This document shows, piece by piece, positions 48,848-57,077 of a stretch of DNA of 64,000 bases. The notes under the pieces are model-generated. The model was not told where the DNA came from. It ran no database searches and was given only the letters and a program-made list of their open reading frames with translations. Source of the stretch: Streptomonospora salina. GTDB taxonomy: Bacteria > Actinomycetota > Actinomycetes > Streptosporangiales > Streptosporangiaceae. The number at the start of each line of letters is the position of its first letter. The stretch's first letter is position 1. The stretch lies in assembly GCF_014204715.1 (NCBI RefSeq), contig NZ_JACHLY010000001.1:3246501-3310500 (forward strand), in the 5' to 3' direction. The position numbers were made by a program, and so were the translations under genes.

Positions 48848-48901
48848 GTGCTGCCCCTGCCCGCGCGCCGCACGGCCGCCGCCACCGGCGGAGCGCGATG
48901 A
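48848..48901 (+). CDS. Possible 17-residue leader peptide upstream of siderophore importer
   Basis: GTG 48848 follows GGAGGAACA and the frame (MLPLPARRTAAATGGAR) ends on TGA overlapping the permease ATG (ATGA). It has a better ribosome binding site than the permease start, so coupled translation is possible. Chance cannot be excluded for so short a frame. Confidence 0.35.
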   Translation: MLPLPARRTAAATGGAR

Positions 48902-50004
48902 GCCTGGAACGGCCGTCCGCCGCCCCCGTGGCCGGAGACGACGGCGACACCCCCGACTCCGTCGTCGCAGCGGCGGCGCTCGACCGCCGCACCGACGCCA
49001 CCGCGCGCACCCACGCCCTGCGCACCACCGGCCTGGCCGCGCTGACGGCGGCCCTCGCGGTGTGCGCGCTACTCAGCATCGCGGTCGGGGCCAAAGCCAT
49101 CCCGCTGGGCGCCGTCCTCGACGCCCTGTTCAGCCCCGACGGCAGCTACGAGGCCAGCGTCGTACTGGATCTGCGCCTGCCCCGAACCGCGCTCGGCATC
49201 TTCGTCGGCGCCGCGCTCGGGCTGGCCGGCGCCCTCATGCAGGCCCTCACCCGCAACCCCATCGCCGAACCCGGCATCCTCGGCGTCAACTCCGGCGCCG
49301 CCGCCGCGGTCGTCACCGCGATCTTCGTGTTCGGCATGACCGGCGTCGACGCCTACGTCTGGTTCGCCTTCGCCGGCGCCGCGATCGCCGCGGTGCTCGT
49401 CTACGCGCTCGGGTCGCGCGGACGGAGCGGCGCCACCCCGGTGCGCCTCGCCCTCGCCGGAACCGCGATCGCCGCGGTCCTGCAAGGCTTCGTCTACGGG
49501 ATCACCGTCCTCAACGAGTTCGTCTTCGACCAGATCCGCTTCTGGCAGGTGGGCTCCCTCGTCGGCCGCGACGTGGACATCTTCCTGCGCATCTGGCCGT
49601 TCCTGATCGCGGGGATCCTGCTCTCCCTGACCCTGGGGCCCGCGCTGAACGCCGTCGCGCTCGGCGAGGACCTCGCCGCCGCGCTCGGCGCCCGCGTCAA
49701 CCGCACCCGCGCCCTGGTGGCCGTGGCGATCGTGCTGCTGTGCGGCGGAGCCACGGCGGCGGCCGGGCCGATCTGGTTCGTCGGACTGATCGTGCCCCAC
49801 CTGGCCCGCACGTTCACCGGTCCCGACCAGCGGTGGCTGCTGCCGTACGCGGCCGTGATCGGAGCGGTGCTGCTGACCCTGGCAGATACGGCGGGGCGCG
49901 TCATCACCTCCGGCGGCGAGCTGGAGGTCGGCATCGTCACCGCCCTGATCGGCGCACCCGTGTTCATCTACCTCGTGCGGCGGAGAAGGATGGCCCAGCT
50001 GTGA
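48898..50004 (+). CDS. FecCD family iron-siderophore ABC permease (FepD-like)
   Basis: 368 residues from ATG 48898. Multispan permease: ASVVLDLRLPRTALGIFVGA, GLAGALMQALTRNPIAEPGILGVNSGAA and GLIVPHLARTFTGPDQRWLLP are FecCD signatures. It forms the first half of the channel with the next gene product. An iron box stands upstream. A GTG-started 17-codon frame overlaps its ATG. Stop and next start overlap (GTGA). Confidence 0.93.
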   Translation: MSLERPSAAPVAGDDGDTPDSVVAAAALDRRTDATARTHALRTTGLAALTAALAVCALLSIAVGAKAIPLGAVLDALFSPDGSYEASVVLDLRLPRTALGIFVGAALGLAGALMQALTRNPIAEPGILGVNSGAAAAVVTAIFVFGMTGVDAYVWFAFAGAAIAAVLVYALGSRGRSGATPVRLALAGTAIAAVLQGFVYGITVLNEFVFDQIRFWQVGSLVGRDVDIFLRIWPFLIAGILLSLTLGPALNAVALGEDLAAALGARVNRTRALVAVAIVLLCGGATAAAGPIWFVGLIVPHLARTFTGPDQRWLLPYAAVIGAVLLTLADTAGRVITSGGELEVGIVTALIGAPVFIYLVRRRRMAQL

Positions 50005-51125
50005 CTCTCACCCCCGCGCGCACCGGCACGTCCTCCGGTACCCCGACCGAGGACGGCGCCGCGGCGTCCCGCGGACGGCGCCCCGACCTCGCGATACGCA
50101 CGCTGCGCCTGGCGGGCGGCCGCGTCAGCTTCGCCGTCCGCCCCCGCGTGGCCGCGATCTACGGCGGCCTGCTGGCCGCGACCGCGGTCGTGTTCGCCGT
50201 GTCGCTGGCGATGGGCGAGTACAGCATCCCGCTGCCGCGGGTGCTGTGGGCGCTGGCCGGCCAGGGCGAACGGCTCGACCTGTTCTTCGTCCGCGACGTC
50301 CGGTTGCCGCGCGCCTGGGTGGCGGTCCTCGTCGGGGCCGCGCTGGGCATCGCCGGCGGCGTGTTCCAGAGCATTTCGCGCAACCCGCTGGGCAGCCCCG
50401 ACATCATCGGTTTCACCGGCGGCGCCTCCACCGGGGCCGTCGCCACCATCCTGCTGTTCGGCGGCAGCATGCTGCAGGTCTCGCTGGGCGCCATGGCGGG
50501 CGGAATCGCCACCGCGGTGCTCGTCTACCTGCTGGCGTTCAAGCAGGGCGTGCAGGGCTACCGGCTCGTCCTCGTCGGTATCGGCATCAACGCGCTGCTG
50601 ATGGCGGTACGCGACTACCTGATCACCCGCGCCGAGCTCACCGAAGCCCTGACCGCCCACATCTGGATGATCGGCAGCCTCAGCGGCCGCGGCTGGGGCG
50701 AGGTGGTGGCGGTGTCGGCCGCCTCCGCCGTGCTCATGCCCCTCGTCCTCGCTCTGGGGCCGCGGCTGCGCATGATGGAGATGGGCGAGCAGGCGGCCCT
50801 GGCCCTGGGGGTGTCCGTCCAGCGCACCCAGATCACGGCGATGCTCGCCGCCAGCGCGCTGACCGGTGCGGCCATCGCCGTGTCCGGCCCGATCGGCTTC
50901 ATCGCCCTGGCGGCTCCCCAACTCGTCCGCCGCCTCGCCCGCACCCGGGGCACCGCGCTGTTCGGCGCCGCACTCATGGGGGCACTGCTGCTGGCCGCCG
51001 CCGACCTGGTGGCCCAGCACGCGCTGGCCCCGGTACAGCTCCCGGTGGGCGTGGTCACCGCGGTCATCGGCGGCACCTACCTGGTGTGGGTGCTCTATCG
51101 GGAATGGCGCACCGGACATGCCTGA
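50001..51125 (+). CDS. FecCD family iron-siderophore ABC permease (FepG-like)
   Basis: 374 residues from GTG 50001. Partner permease: FVRDVRLPRAWVAVLVGAALG, AGGVFQSISRNPLGSPDIIGF and GPIGFIALAAPQLVRRLART. An N-terminal cytoplasmic extension of about 50 residues precedes the first span. Overlaps the previous gene by 4 bp. No substrate-binding lipoprotein is encoded nearby, so that component must come from another locus. Confidence 0.93.
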   Translation: MTLTPARTGTSSGTPTEDGAAASRGRRPDLAIRTLRLAGGRVSFAVRPRVAAIYGGLLAATAVVFAVSLAMGEYSIPLPRVLWALAGQGERLDLFFVRDVRLPRAWVAVLVGAALGIAGGVFQSISRNPLGSPDIIGFTGGASTGAVATILLFGGSMLQVSLGAMAGGIATAVLVYLLAFKQGVQGYRLVLVGIGINALLMAVRDYLITRAELTEALTAHIWMIGSLSGRGWGEVVAVSAASAVLMPLVLALGPRLRMMEMGEQAALALGVSVQRTQITAMLAASALTGAAIAVSGPIGFIALAAPQLVRRLARTRGTALFGAALMGALLLAAADLVAQHALAPVQLPVGVVTAVIGGTYLVWVLYREWRTGHA

Positions 51126-51156
51126 ATCCGGCCACCAGACACACCTAGGAGAGACG

Positions 51157-52029
51157 ATGCCCGATTCGGCCCGGCTGTGGGGCGAGAACCTGACCCTGGC
51201 CTACGACCACAGCGTGGTCTCCCGCGACCTCGGCATCACCATCCCGGACAACTCCTTCACGGTGATCGTCGGACCCAACGCGTGCGGCAAGTCGACGCTG
51301 CTGCGCGCGCTCTCGCGGATGCTCAAACCCAGTCACGGCGCCGTCCGCCTCGACGGGCGCATGATCGGCTCCTACCCCTCCAAGGAAGTCGCGCGCCGCC
51401 TGGGGCTGCTGCCGCAGTCCTCCATCGCCCCCGACGGCATCACCGTCGCCGACCTGGTGGCGCGCGGCCGCTACCCGCACCAGAAGTTCCTCAAGCAGTG
51501 GTCGCGGACCGACGAGCAGGTCATCACCGAGGCCATGGACGCCACCGGGACCGTCGACCTCGCCGGCCGCATGGTCGACGAACTCTCGGGCGGGCAGCGC
51601 CAGCGCGTGTGGCTGGCCATGGTGCTGGCGCAGCAGACCCCGCTGCTGCTCCTCGACGAGCCCACGACCTACCTGGACATCGCCCACCAGATGGACGTCC
51701 TCGACCTGTGCGCCGAGCTGCACCAGGAGCGCTCCTACACCCTCGTCGCGGTCCTGCACGACCTCAACCACGCGTGCCGCTACGCCACCCACCTCATCGC
51801 GATGAAGGACGGCCAGGTCGTCGCCGAAGGAAGCCCGTCCGACATCATCACCGAGGAGCTGGTGGAGGAGGTCTTCTGCATGCCGGTGCGCGTGATCCCC
51901 GACCCGGAGACGGGCACCCCGCTGGTGGTCCCCGTCGACCGCGGCGGCCGCATCGCCCGCCGCGACCGCCCGGACCGGCCCCTCGCCGAGACGGCCCCCG
52001 ACACCACCGAGGACCGCCGCAGCGCGTAG
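51157..52029 (+). CDS. Iron-siderophore ABC transporter ATP-binding protein (FepC-like)
   Basis: 290 residues from ATG 51157 (TAGGAGAG upstream; an in-frame ATG at 51118 has no ribosome binding site). Walker A GPNACGKSTLL, signature LSGGQRQRVWLAM, Walker B LLLLDEPTTYLDIAHQ and H-loop VAVLHDLNHACRY. GLLPQSSIAPDGITVADLVARGR is typical of the siderophore subfamily. The C-terminal 40 residues are charged and variable. Powers the two FecCD permeases. Confidence 0.95.
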   Translation: MPDSARLWGENLTLAYDHSVVSRDLGITIPDNSFTVIVGPNACGKSTLLRALSRMLKPSHGAVRLDGRMIGSYPSKEVARRLGLLPQSSIAPDGITVADLVARGRYPHQKFLKQWSRTDEQVITEAMDATGTVDLAGRMVDELSGGQRQRVWLAMVLAQQTPLLLLDEPTTYLDIAHQMDVLDLCAELHQERSYTLVAVLHDLNHACRYATHLIAMKDGQVVAEGSPSDIITEELVEEVFCMPVRVIPDPETGTPLVVPVDRGGRIARRDRPDRPLAETAPDTTEDRRSA

Positions 52030-52072
52030 CCGGGCCGGGCCCTCCGCCGCGGCCGGCGCGCCGCGGCAGGCA

Positions 52073-52104
52073 CGCGGCACCGCCGCTCACCGGGCGGTGC
52101 CGCG
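52073..52104. terminator. Hairpin between importer operon and kinase array
   Basis: A perfect 12-bp stem, CGCGGCACCGCC / GGCGGTGCCGCG, with an eight-base loop, between converging genes; probably bidirectional. Confidence 0.75.
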
Positions 52105-52137
52105 TCGCGCCCCGGCGCGGAGGGACCGTCGGCACCG

Positions 52138-54303
52138 TCAGTCCATGACGACCAGGTCCACGCGCTCGGGCGATCCGATATCGCCGCGATAGCAGGCGCC
52201 CGCGTCGGCGCCGGAGCCGCGGGTCCCGGCGTCGCCGTCCGGGACGGGCAGCAGGCGGCACGTCCATTCGCCGACCTCGGCGACATAGCTCTGCGCCTGC
52301 TGCTGCGGCTCGGGGATCGCCAGGTAGTCCTCCACCGCCGTCCGGGCGTCTTCGCAGGACGTGTCGGCGAGCGTGGGCACCAGAAGGGCGCGCTCCACGT
52401 CGGGGACGCCGTCGACCGCGCCGCACATGCGGCTGTCCAAGCCGCCGAACCCGGAGAACGTCCACTCGTACTCGGCGCCGCCGGCGGTGTACGTCAGCCG
52501 CAGGGGGTGGCCCGGTTCCCCGGTCCACAGCTCGAAGGGCGCCCCGGTGTGCTCCGTGCCCTCCGCCGGGGCCGTGAACGTCCCGCTGACGTGGAGTGCG
52601 GTCGTGCCGTTCAGTTCGCCTTCGATCCGCTCGTCCACCCGCATGGTGTCCGCGAGCGCGTCGAAGGGGTCCAGGACCGGGGCTCGGGAGTCGCCCCACG
52701 CGGTCTCCGCGGCGGACGGCGAAGCGGAGTGGTAGCGGCCTTGGGAGCCGCCGCCGAAGTCGCGGCTGATGAGCAGCCCGGTGTCGGGACGGTGGATCCG
52801 AGCCGTGCTCCCGGCCGCCGGTTGCTCCGGATCTCCTTCCAGCGTGCGGGACTGGAAGACCGGGTCGCCGTCCGGTTCGGCCAGGATGTACTCCCGGTGC
52901 CGGACAGCACCGGCGCCGCCGACGTCGGCGACGGCGCGGTAGCTCTCGCCGGTCCGCAGTTTCTCGGCCGCCTCGGCGACGGCCTCGTCGGCAGTGCCGA
53001 ACGGCGACTCGGGTGCGGACGACGATTCGGGGGCCGCCCCGGGGCCGCCGGCGAACGCGGCGGCGGTGAGGAAGCCCGCCGCACCGATCGCGATGGCCGC
53101 GGCCATGCTCGACGCCGTCACGATGGCCGTCGGCAGGGCTCCGGGCCGCCCTGCGGACGGTGTCTCATCGGTCCCGTCGATACCGTCGTCGGTGGTCCCG
53201 GTGGTCCCGGTGGTCCCGGTGGTCCCGGTGGTCCCGGCGGGTTCGGGACCGGCGAGAGCGGGTGCCGCGGTGCCCGGGGCCGGGGGAGCCCCGTCGGATT
53301 CCCCGGATTCCCCGGCCTCGGCCCCTCCGGCCTCCGCAACCGCCGGCCGCGCACCGGCGCCGCTCCAGCCGTCGGCGAGGATTCCGCGCAGCCTCGCGCC
53401 CAAGTCGCGGGTGGCGATCCCGGACGTGTCGTCGGGCGAGGCGTAGGCCACCAGTCCCCGGTAGGCGCTCTCGGCGGTCGGGCGGGCACCGGGGTCGGCG
53501 GCCAGCGCCAGTTCGATCAGCGGCGCGAGCTCGGTGGGGACCCCGGAAAGGTCGGGGGCTCCGTCGCGGGCGCGGCGGTGGACCTCGGCCGGATCGTCGG
53601 CGCCGCCCGCTCCGGCGGGCCGGAACGGGTGGCGGCCCGTCGCCGCGTAGGCGACGAGGCAGCCCCAGGAGTAGACGTCGCCGGGCGCGGACGGTCCCGC
53701 GGCGTCGGCGGTCTCGGGGCCGGCCCATGCGGAGTCCTCCAGCGATTCCCCGGCCGCGGCCAGCCCCGATCCGCCGGTGCCGCCGACCGCGTCGAGGCCG
53801 AGGATGCGCGGGCCGTCCGGCGCCAGAACGACGTCGCCGGGTGCGACGGCGCCGTAGGCGGCTCCGGCGAACCCGGCGGCGGTGAGCGCCTCGGCCGTTC
53901 CGGCCGCGAGCGCGATCAGGGCCGCGCCCGACAGCGGTCCGCTCTCCTCGATCCGGGAGCCCAGCGTCGGACCGGACGGGTAGGCGGTGGCCAGCCAGGG
54001 GCGGTCGCCGTCGGTGTCGGCGGCGAGGGCGGGGAGTACGCACACGCCGGCGAGGCCGCGCACGGCGGCGACCCGCTGCGCGACCGCGGCGCGGTGCCCG
54101 GCGTCGCCGGCGTCCGCCTCCCCCGCCACCCGCACGGCGGCGGGGGAGCCGTCGGCTCCCGCGGCGTAGTAGACGACGCCGGAGGCGTCTTCGGCCAGCC
54201 GGCCGGACAGCGAGCAGGGACCGACGGACGCCGGGTCGTCGGCGGCCAGAGGTCGCAGGTGCGGGGGGCGGGCCGCGGGATCGGCCCCGGTCTGCGCGCT
54301 CAT
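52138..54303 (-). CDS. Transmembrane pseudokinase with extracytoplasmic sensor domain
   Basis: 721 residues from ATG 54303. The kinase domain (1-285) is clearly related to the kinase at 59808-61964 but has lost its active site: the glycine loop is GRLAEDASGVVYY, the ATP lysine is Arg58 (AAVRVAGEA), the catalytic loop is YGAVAPGDVVL instead of HCDIKPGNVML, and DFG is replaced in ILGLDAVG. Structural marks such as SWGCLVAYAATGRHPFRP remain. A linker with five Thr-Thr-Gly units and one span (about 396-422) lead to an outside domain of about 300 residues ending in DVERALLVPTL, VGEWTCRL and ERVDLVVMD, shared with the same kinase. Likely role: ligand-binding partner or allosteric regulator of that kinase (inference). 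Confidence 0.85.
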   Translation of the reverse strand: MSAQTGADPAARPPHLRPLAADDPASVGPCSLSGRLAEDASGVVYYAAGADGSPAAVRVAGEADAGDAGHRAAVAQRVAAVRGLAGVCVLPALAADTDGDRPWLATAYPSGPTLGSRIEESGPLSGAALIALAAGTAEALTAAGFAGAAYGAVAPGDVVLAPDGPRILGLDAVGGTGGSGLAAAGESLEDSAWAGPETADAAGPSAPGDVYSWGCLVAYAATGRHPFRPAGAGGADDPAEVHRRARDGAPDLSGVPTELAPLIELALAADPGARPTAESAYRGLVAYASPDDTSGIATRDLGARLRGILADGWSGAGARPAVAEAGGAEAGESGESDGAPPAPGTAAPALAGPEPAGTTGTTGTTGTTGTTDDGIDGTDETPSAGRPGALPTAIVTASSMAAAIAIGAAGFLTAAAFAGGPGAAPESSSAPESPFGTADEAVAEAAEKLRTGESYRAVADVGGAGAVRHREYILAEPDGDPVFQSRTLEGDPEQPAAGSTARIHRPDTGLLISRDFGGGSQGRYHSASPSAAETAWGDSRAPVLDPFDALADTMRVDERIEGELNGTTALHVSGTFTAPAEGTEHTGAPFELWTGEPGHPLRLTYTAGGAEYEWTFSGFGGLDSRMCGAVDGVPDVERALLVPTLADTSCEDARTAVEDYLAIPEPQQQAQSYVAEVGEWTCRLLPVPDGDAGTRGSGADAGACYRGDIGSPERVDLVVMD
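53191..53235 (-). repeat. 9-bp tandem repeat (GGTGGTCCC)5
   Basis: Five exact copies of GGTGGTCCC on the plus strand encode repeated Gly-Thr-Thr units in the pseudokinase linker before the membrane span. In-frame, so length change would alter only linker length. Confidence 0.9.
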
Positions 54304-54643
54304 ACTTCGCTTCTTTCTGGTTGCGAGCCGGCGTCCGGCTTGCTGTCGCGGCTTCCCGGAACCGCCGGCGGGCGGGGCGGCCGAGGGAGCCGTGGTGGGG
54401 ATGGGGCAGAGGGACCGCAGGAACTCGGGGCCTGCGGGAGCGGGCGGCGGTGGCCGCCGGCCGCGGGGGAAGCGGCGCCGGTGCCCGCGGGGGGACGCCC
54501 GAGCCGCGGAACCCGTGCCGGGGGTGTGCCGACGGGGGCGTGCCCCATCGGCGGCGAGGACACCGGCATTCCCCGCGAGGCAGGGTATTCGCTGAGTCGC
54601 CCCCGCGGCGAGGCAGGTGCCGCCCGGGGCACCCGCCGCCGGG
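54304..54643. other. 340-bp intergenic region in kinase array
   Basis: Upstream region of the pseudokinase gene. AAGAAAGAAG lies before its ATG. No gene, repeat or convincing promoter is seen; frames here are Pro/Arg-rich shadows. Confidence 0.45.
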
Positions 54644-55339
54644 TCAGGATCCGCTGCCGTCCGGACGGGGGACCTGCTCGCACTCCTCCCGCTCGGCGGT
54701 GAACGTGCCGCCCACCCGGTAGCAGACCGGCAGGCGGTAGTAGGGGTCTTCCTGCTGGTCGGTCTCGGCGAAATAGCTGATCGCGCCGGCGTCGGGCGCG
54801 CCTTCGAGGGTGGCGGAGAACTCCTGCTCGGCGTCGCCGGGGGCGAGCGTGGCCAGGGGAGCGTCACCGGCGGCGAACACGGTCGACCGGTCGATTCCGT
54901 CGGGCTGAGGGGCGCCGCCCCCCGGGTAGTGGAAGAACTGGCCGGGTTCCAGGACGAGTTCGCCGCCGTCGGCCAGGTACTCGCCTTCGAACGCGACCGT
55001 GACGGCGTCGCCGTCGGATTCCGCCGCGGTAGGCGTGATCCGTGCCACCGCCTGCCCGTCTACGACGCGCAGGTAGGAAGCGCCGTCCATCCGGGTGTAG
55101 GTGAGCCCGGCGTCGTTGCCCAGCGGTGCCGGGGCCTCCGCGCTCGCGCCCGCTCCGTCCTCCCCCGGCGTAGCGGCCGGCGGGTCCGACGCCGTCGGCG
55201 CCGGGAGCGGGTCGACGCCGCCGGCCGTGGCGGCCCGGAGCGCGTAACCGCCGCCCGCGGCGAGCCCGGCGGCGGCGACGCCCGCCGCCGCCGCTGTCGC
55301 GGCGGCCGTCCACGGTGAGCGCATCGGCGCCATCGTCAT
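54644..55339 (-). CDS. Membrane-anchored or secreted protein with kinase-array sensor domain
   Basis: 231 residues from ATG 55339 (GGAAAGG upstream), overlapping the kinase stop (ATGA). A signal anchor (about 8-35, TAAATAAAAGVAAAGLAAGG) and a Pro/Ala linker precede an outside domain of about 150 residues with LVLEPGQFFHYPG, LAPGDAEQEFSATL, GAPDAGAISYF and LPVCYRVGGTFTAEREEC. The last part matches, in order and spacing, the C-terminal domains of the kinases at 55336 and 57078 and of the lipoprotein at 58908. It is thus a free-standing copy of the sensor domain and may share a ligand with, or bind to, the adjacent kinase (inference). Confidence 0.75.
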   Translation of the reverse strand: MTMAPMRSPWTAAATAAAAGVAAAGLAAGGGYALRAATAGGVDPLPAPTASDPPAATPGEDGAGASAEAPAPLGNDAGLTYTRMDGASYLRVVDGQAVARITPTAAESDGDAVTVAFEGEYLADGGELVLEPGQFFHYPGGGAPQPDGIDRSTVFAAGDAPLATLAPGDAEQEFSATLEGAPDAGAISYFAETDQQEDPYYRLPVCYRVGGTFTAEREECEQVPRPDGSGS

Positions 55340-56991
55340 CCGCACCTTTCCGTGTCCGCGGAGAATCCGTCTGCGACCTCGTAGCACACGCTCATGGGCG
55401 GAGCCCCCGGGCCGCCCTCGGTGTACTGGGCGCCCCGCACGCTGAGCCGCCCGGTATCGGGGGCGCCGGGGACGGAGAACGAGACCGTATCCGAGGCCTG
55501 GAAGGCGTCGAGGTAGTTCGTCAGGTTCTCGTCCCGGGCGGGGTAGTCCCGGCCGCCGGAGGAGACCGCGAACTGTTCGGCGACGAGCTGCGCGGCACGC
55601 ACTCCCTGGTACCCGGCGATCGCGGTGAAGCGCACGCCGTCGTCCGCCGCTGCGGCGCCGATCAGCTGGATCGTCCAGGTGACTCGGCCTTCGTTCGTCA
55701 GGACGAAGGTGTCGTCGCCGTCGACGGCGGTCACGTAGGGACCGTTGGTCGCGGAGCGTCCGTCGTCGCCGGCGCCCGCCGTGCCGTCCGCGCTTTCCGC
55801 GCCGCCCTGGCCGCCTCCGCCGCCGCCCGTGTCCGCAGGCCCGCCCTGGGCGTCCCGCCCCTCTGCCGTGCCGCCGCCGGCGGAAACCTCGCCCGTGATC
55901 CAGGAGCGGTCCTCGGCGACGACGCCCCGGGCGACATATCCGACGGTGACCGCGATCACGAGGCTGACCGCCGCCGCGAGCGCTACCAGCGCCTTCGGCA
56001 CGCCGGTCGCCGGACGGGCCGCCGCGGGCGGCAGCACACCCGTCCACTCCGTCTCCAGCAGCCGTGTCAGCGCGGGTTCGCCGCCCGCCGCGGCGCCGTC
56101 CTCCGCGCCGTCGCCGGCAGCGGCGGGTCCCGCCCGCCGGCGCTCCCACAGGCCCCCGACGGCCCGCAGTGCCTCGGCCGCCGCGGGGCGCTGCGCGGGG
56201 TCCGCCGACATCGCCCGCTCCACCAGCGGCAGCAGGTCCGCGGGGACGCCGTCGAGGTCGGGCCGCTCCTCCATGGCCCGAAACGCCAGGATGTCGGGTG
56301 CCGCCGTGCCGTAGGGGTTGCGTCCGGCCGCGGCGAAAGCGATCAACCCGCCCCACGCGAACATGTCGGCGCGGGAATCGGGCTCGGCTCCGCGGTACAC
56401 CTCGGGCGGGATCCAGCCGGGCGTGCCGACGAGGACACCGGTGGCGGTGACGGCGGTCTCGTCGCCCGCGCGGGCGATGCCGAAGTCCAGCACCTTGGGC
56501 CCGTCGGGGGAGAGGATGACGTTCCCGGGTTTCAGGTCGCGGTGCACGATCCCCGCGCCGTGCACCGCGACCAGCGCCTCGGCGATTCCGGCCGCGAGCG
56601 CCAGCAGCATCCCCTGCCCCAGCGGCCCCTCGTCGTGCACGTGCTCGCGCAGCGTCTTGCCGGGCACGTATTCGGTGGCCAGCCACGGCGTGCCGCCGGC
56701 GGTGTCGGCGGCACGGACCCCGGCCGTGCACGCTCCGCGCACCCGGGTGAGCAGGTCGACCTCGCGGGCGAAGCGCGCCCGGTAGTCCGGGTCCGCGGCG
56801 TGCTCGCTGTGCACGACCTTGACCGCCACGCACGCGCCGGAGCCGTCCACGGCGGCGTAGACCGCGCCCATGCCGCCGGAGCCGATCCGGCCCGCGATCC
56901 GGTAGGGGCCGATCACCCGCGGGTCGTCGCCGGACAGGGGCGTGAGCCGGTCGGGCACCGGACCTGTGGTGAAGACGGAGGTGAGTGTCAT
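55336..56991 (-). CDS. Transmembrane Ser/Thr protein kinase (Hanks type)
   Basis: 551 residues from ATG 56991 (GAGGA upstream). Cytoplasmic kinase domain about 29-290 with GRIGSGGMGAVYAA, ATP lysine K58 (VAVKVVH), HRDLKPGN at 150-157 and DFG at 169-171, all intact; the APE motif reads PPE in WIPPEVYRG. One span (about 328-352), a Gly/Asp-rich linker, then an outside domain ending GAPDTGRLSV, SVCYEVADGFSADTERC, related to the free protein encoded immediately downstream. No PASTA repeats, so not PknB-like in its sensor. The stop overlaps that downstream gene (ATGA), implying a functional pair. Confidence 0.92.
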   Translation of the reverse strand: MTLTSVFTTGPVPDRLTPLSGDDPRVIGPYRIAGRIGSGGMGAVYAAVDGSGACVAVKVVHSEHAADPDYRARFAREVDLLTRVRGACTAGVRAADTAGGTPWLATEYVPGKTLREHVHDEGPLGQGMLLALAAGIAEALVAVHGAGIVHRDLKPGNVILSPDGPKVLDFGIARAGDETAVTATGVLVGTPGWIPPEVYRGAEPDSRADMFAWGGLIAFAAAGRNPYGTAAPDILAFRAMEERPDLDGVPADLLPLVERAMSADPAQRPAAAEALRAVGGLWERRRAGPAAAGDGAEDGAAAGGEPALTRLLETEWTGVLPPAAARPATGVPKALVALAAAVSLVIAVTVGYVARGVVAEDRSWITGEVSAGGGTAEGRDAQGGPADTGGGGGGQGGAESADGTAGAGDDGRSATNGPYVTAVDGDDTFVLTNEGRVTWTIQLIGAAAADDGVRFTAIAGYQGVRAAQLVAEQFAVSSGGRDYPARDENLTNYLDAFQASDTVSFSVPGAPDTGRLSVRGAQYTEGGPGAPPMSVCYEVADGFSADTERCG

Positions 56992-57077
56992 CGGTCCTCT
57001 TCGTCGGGGGTGTCGGCGGCCGGGCGCGCCGCGGGCCGCCGGACCGCTTCAGCCGCAGGGCCTGGGTATCCGCGGCG

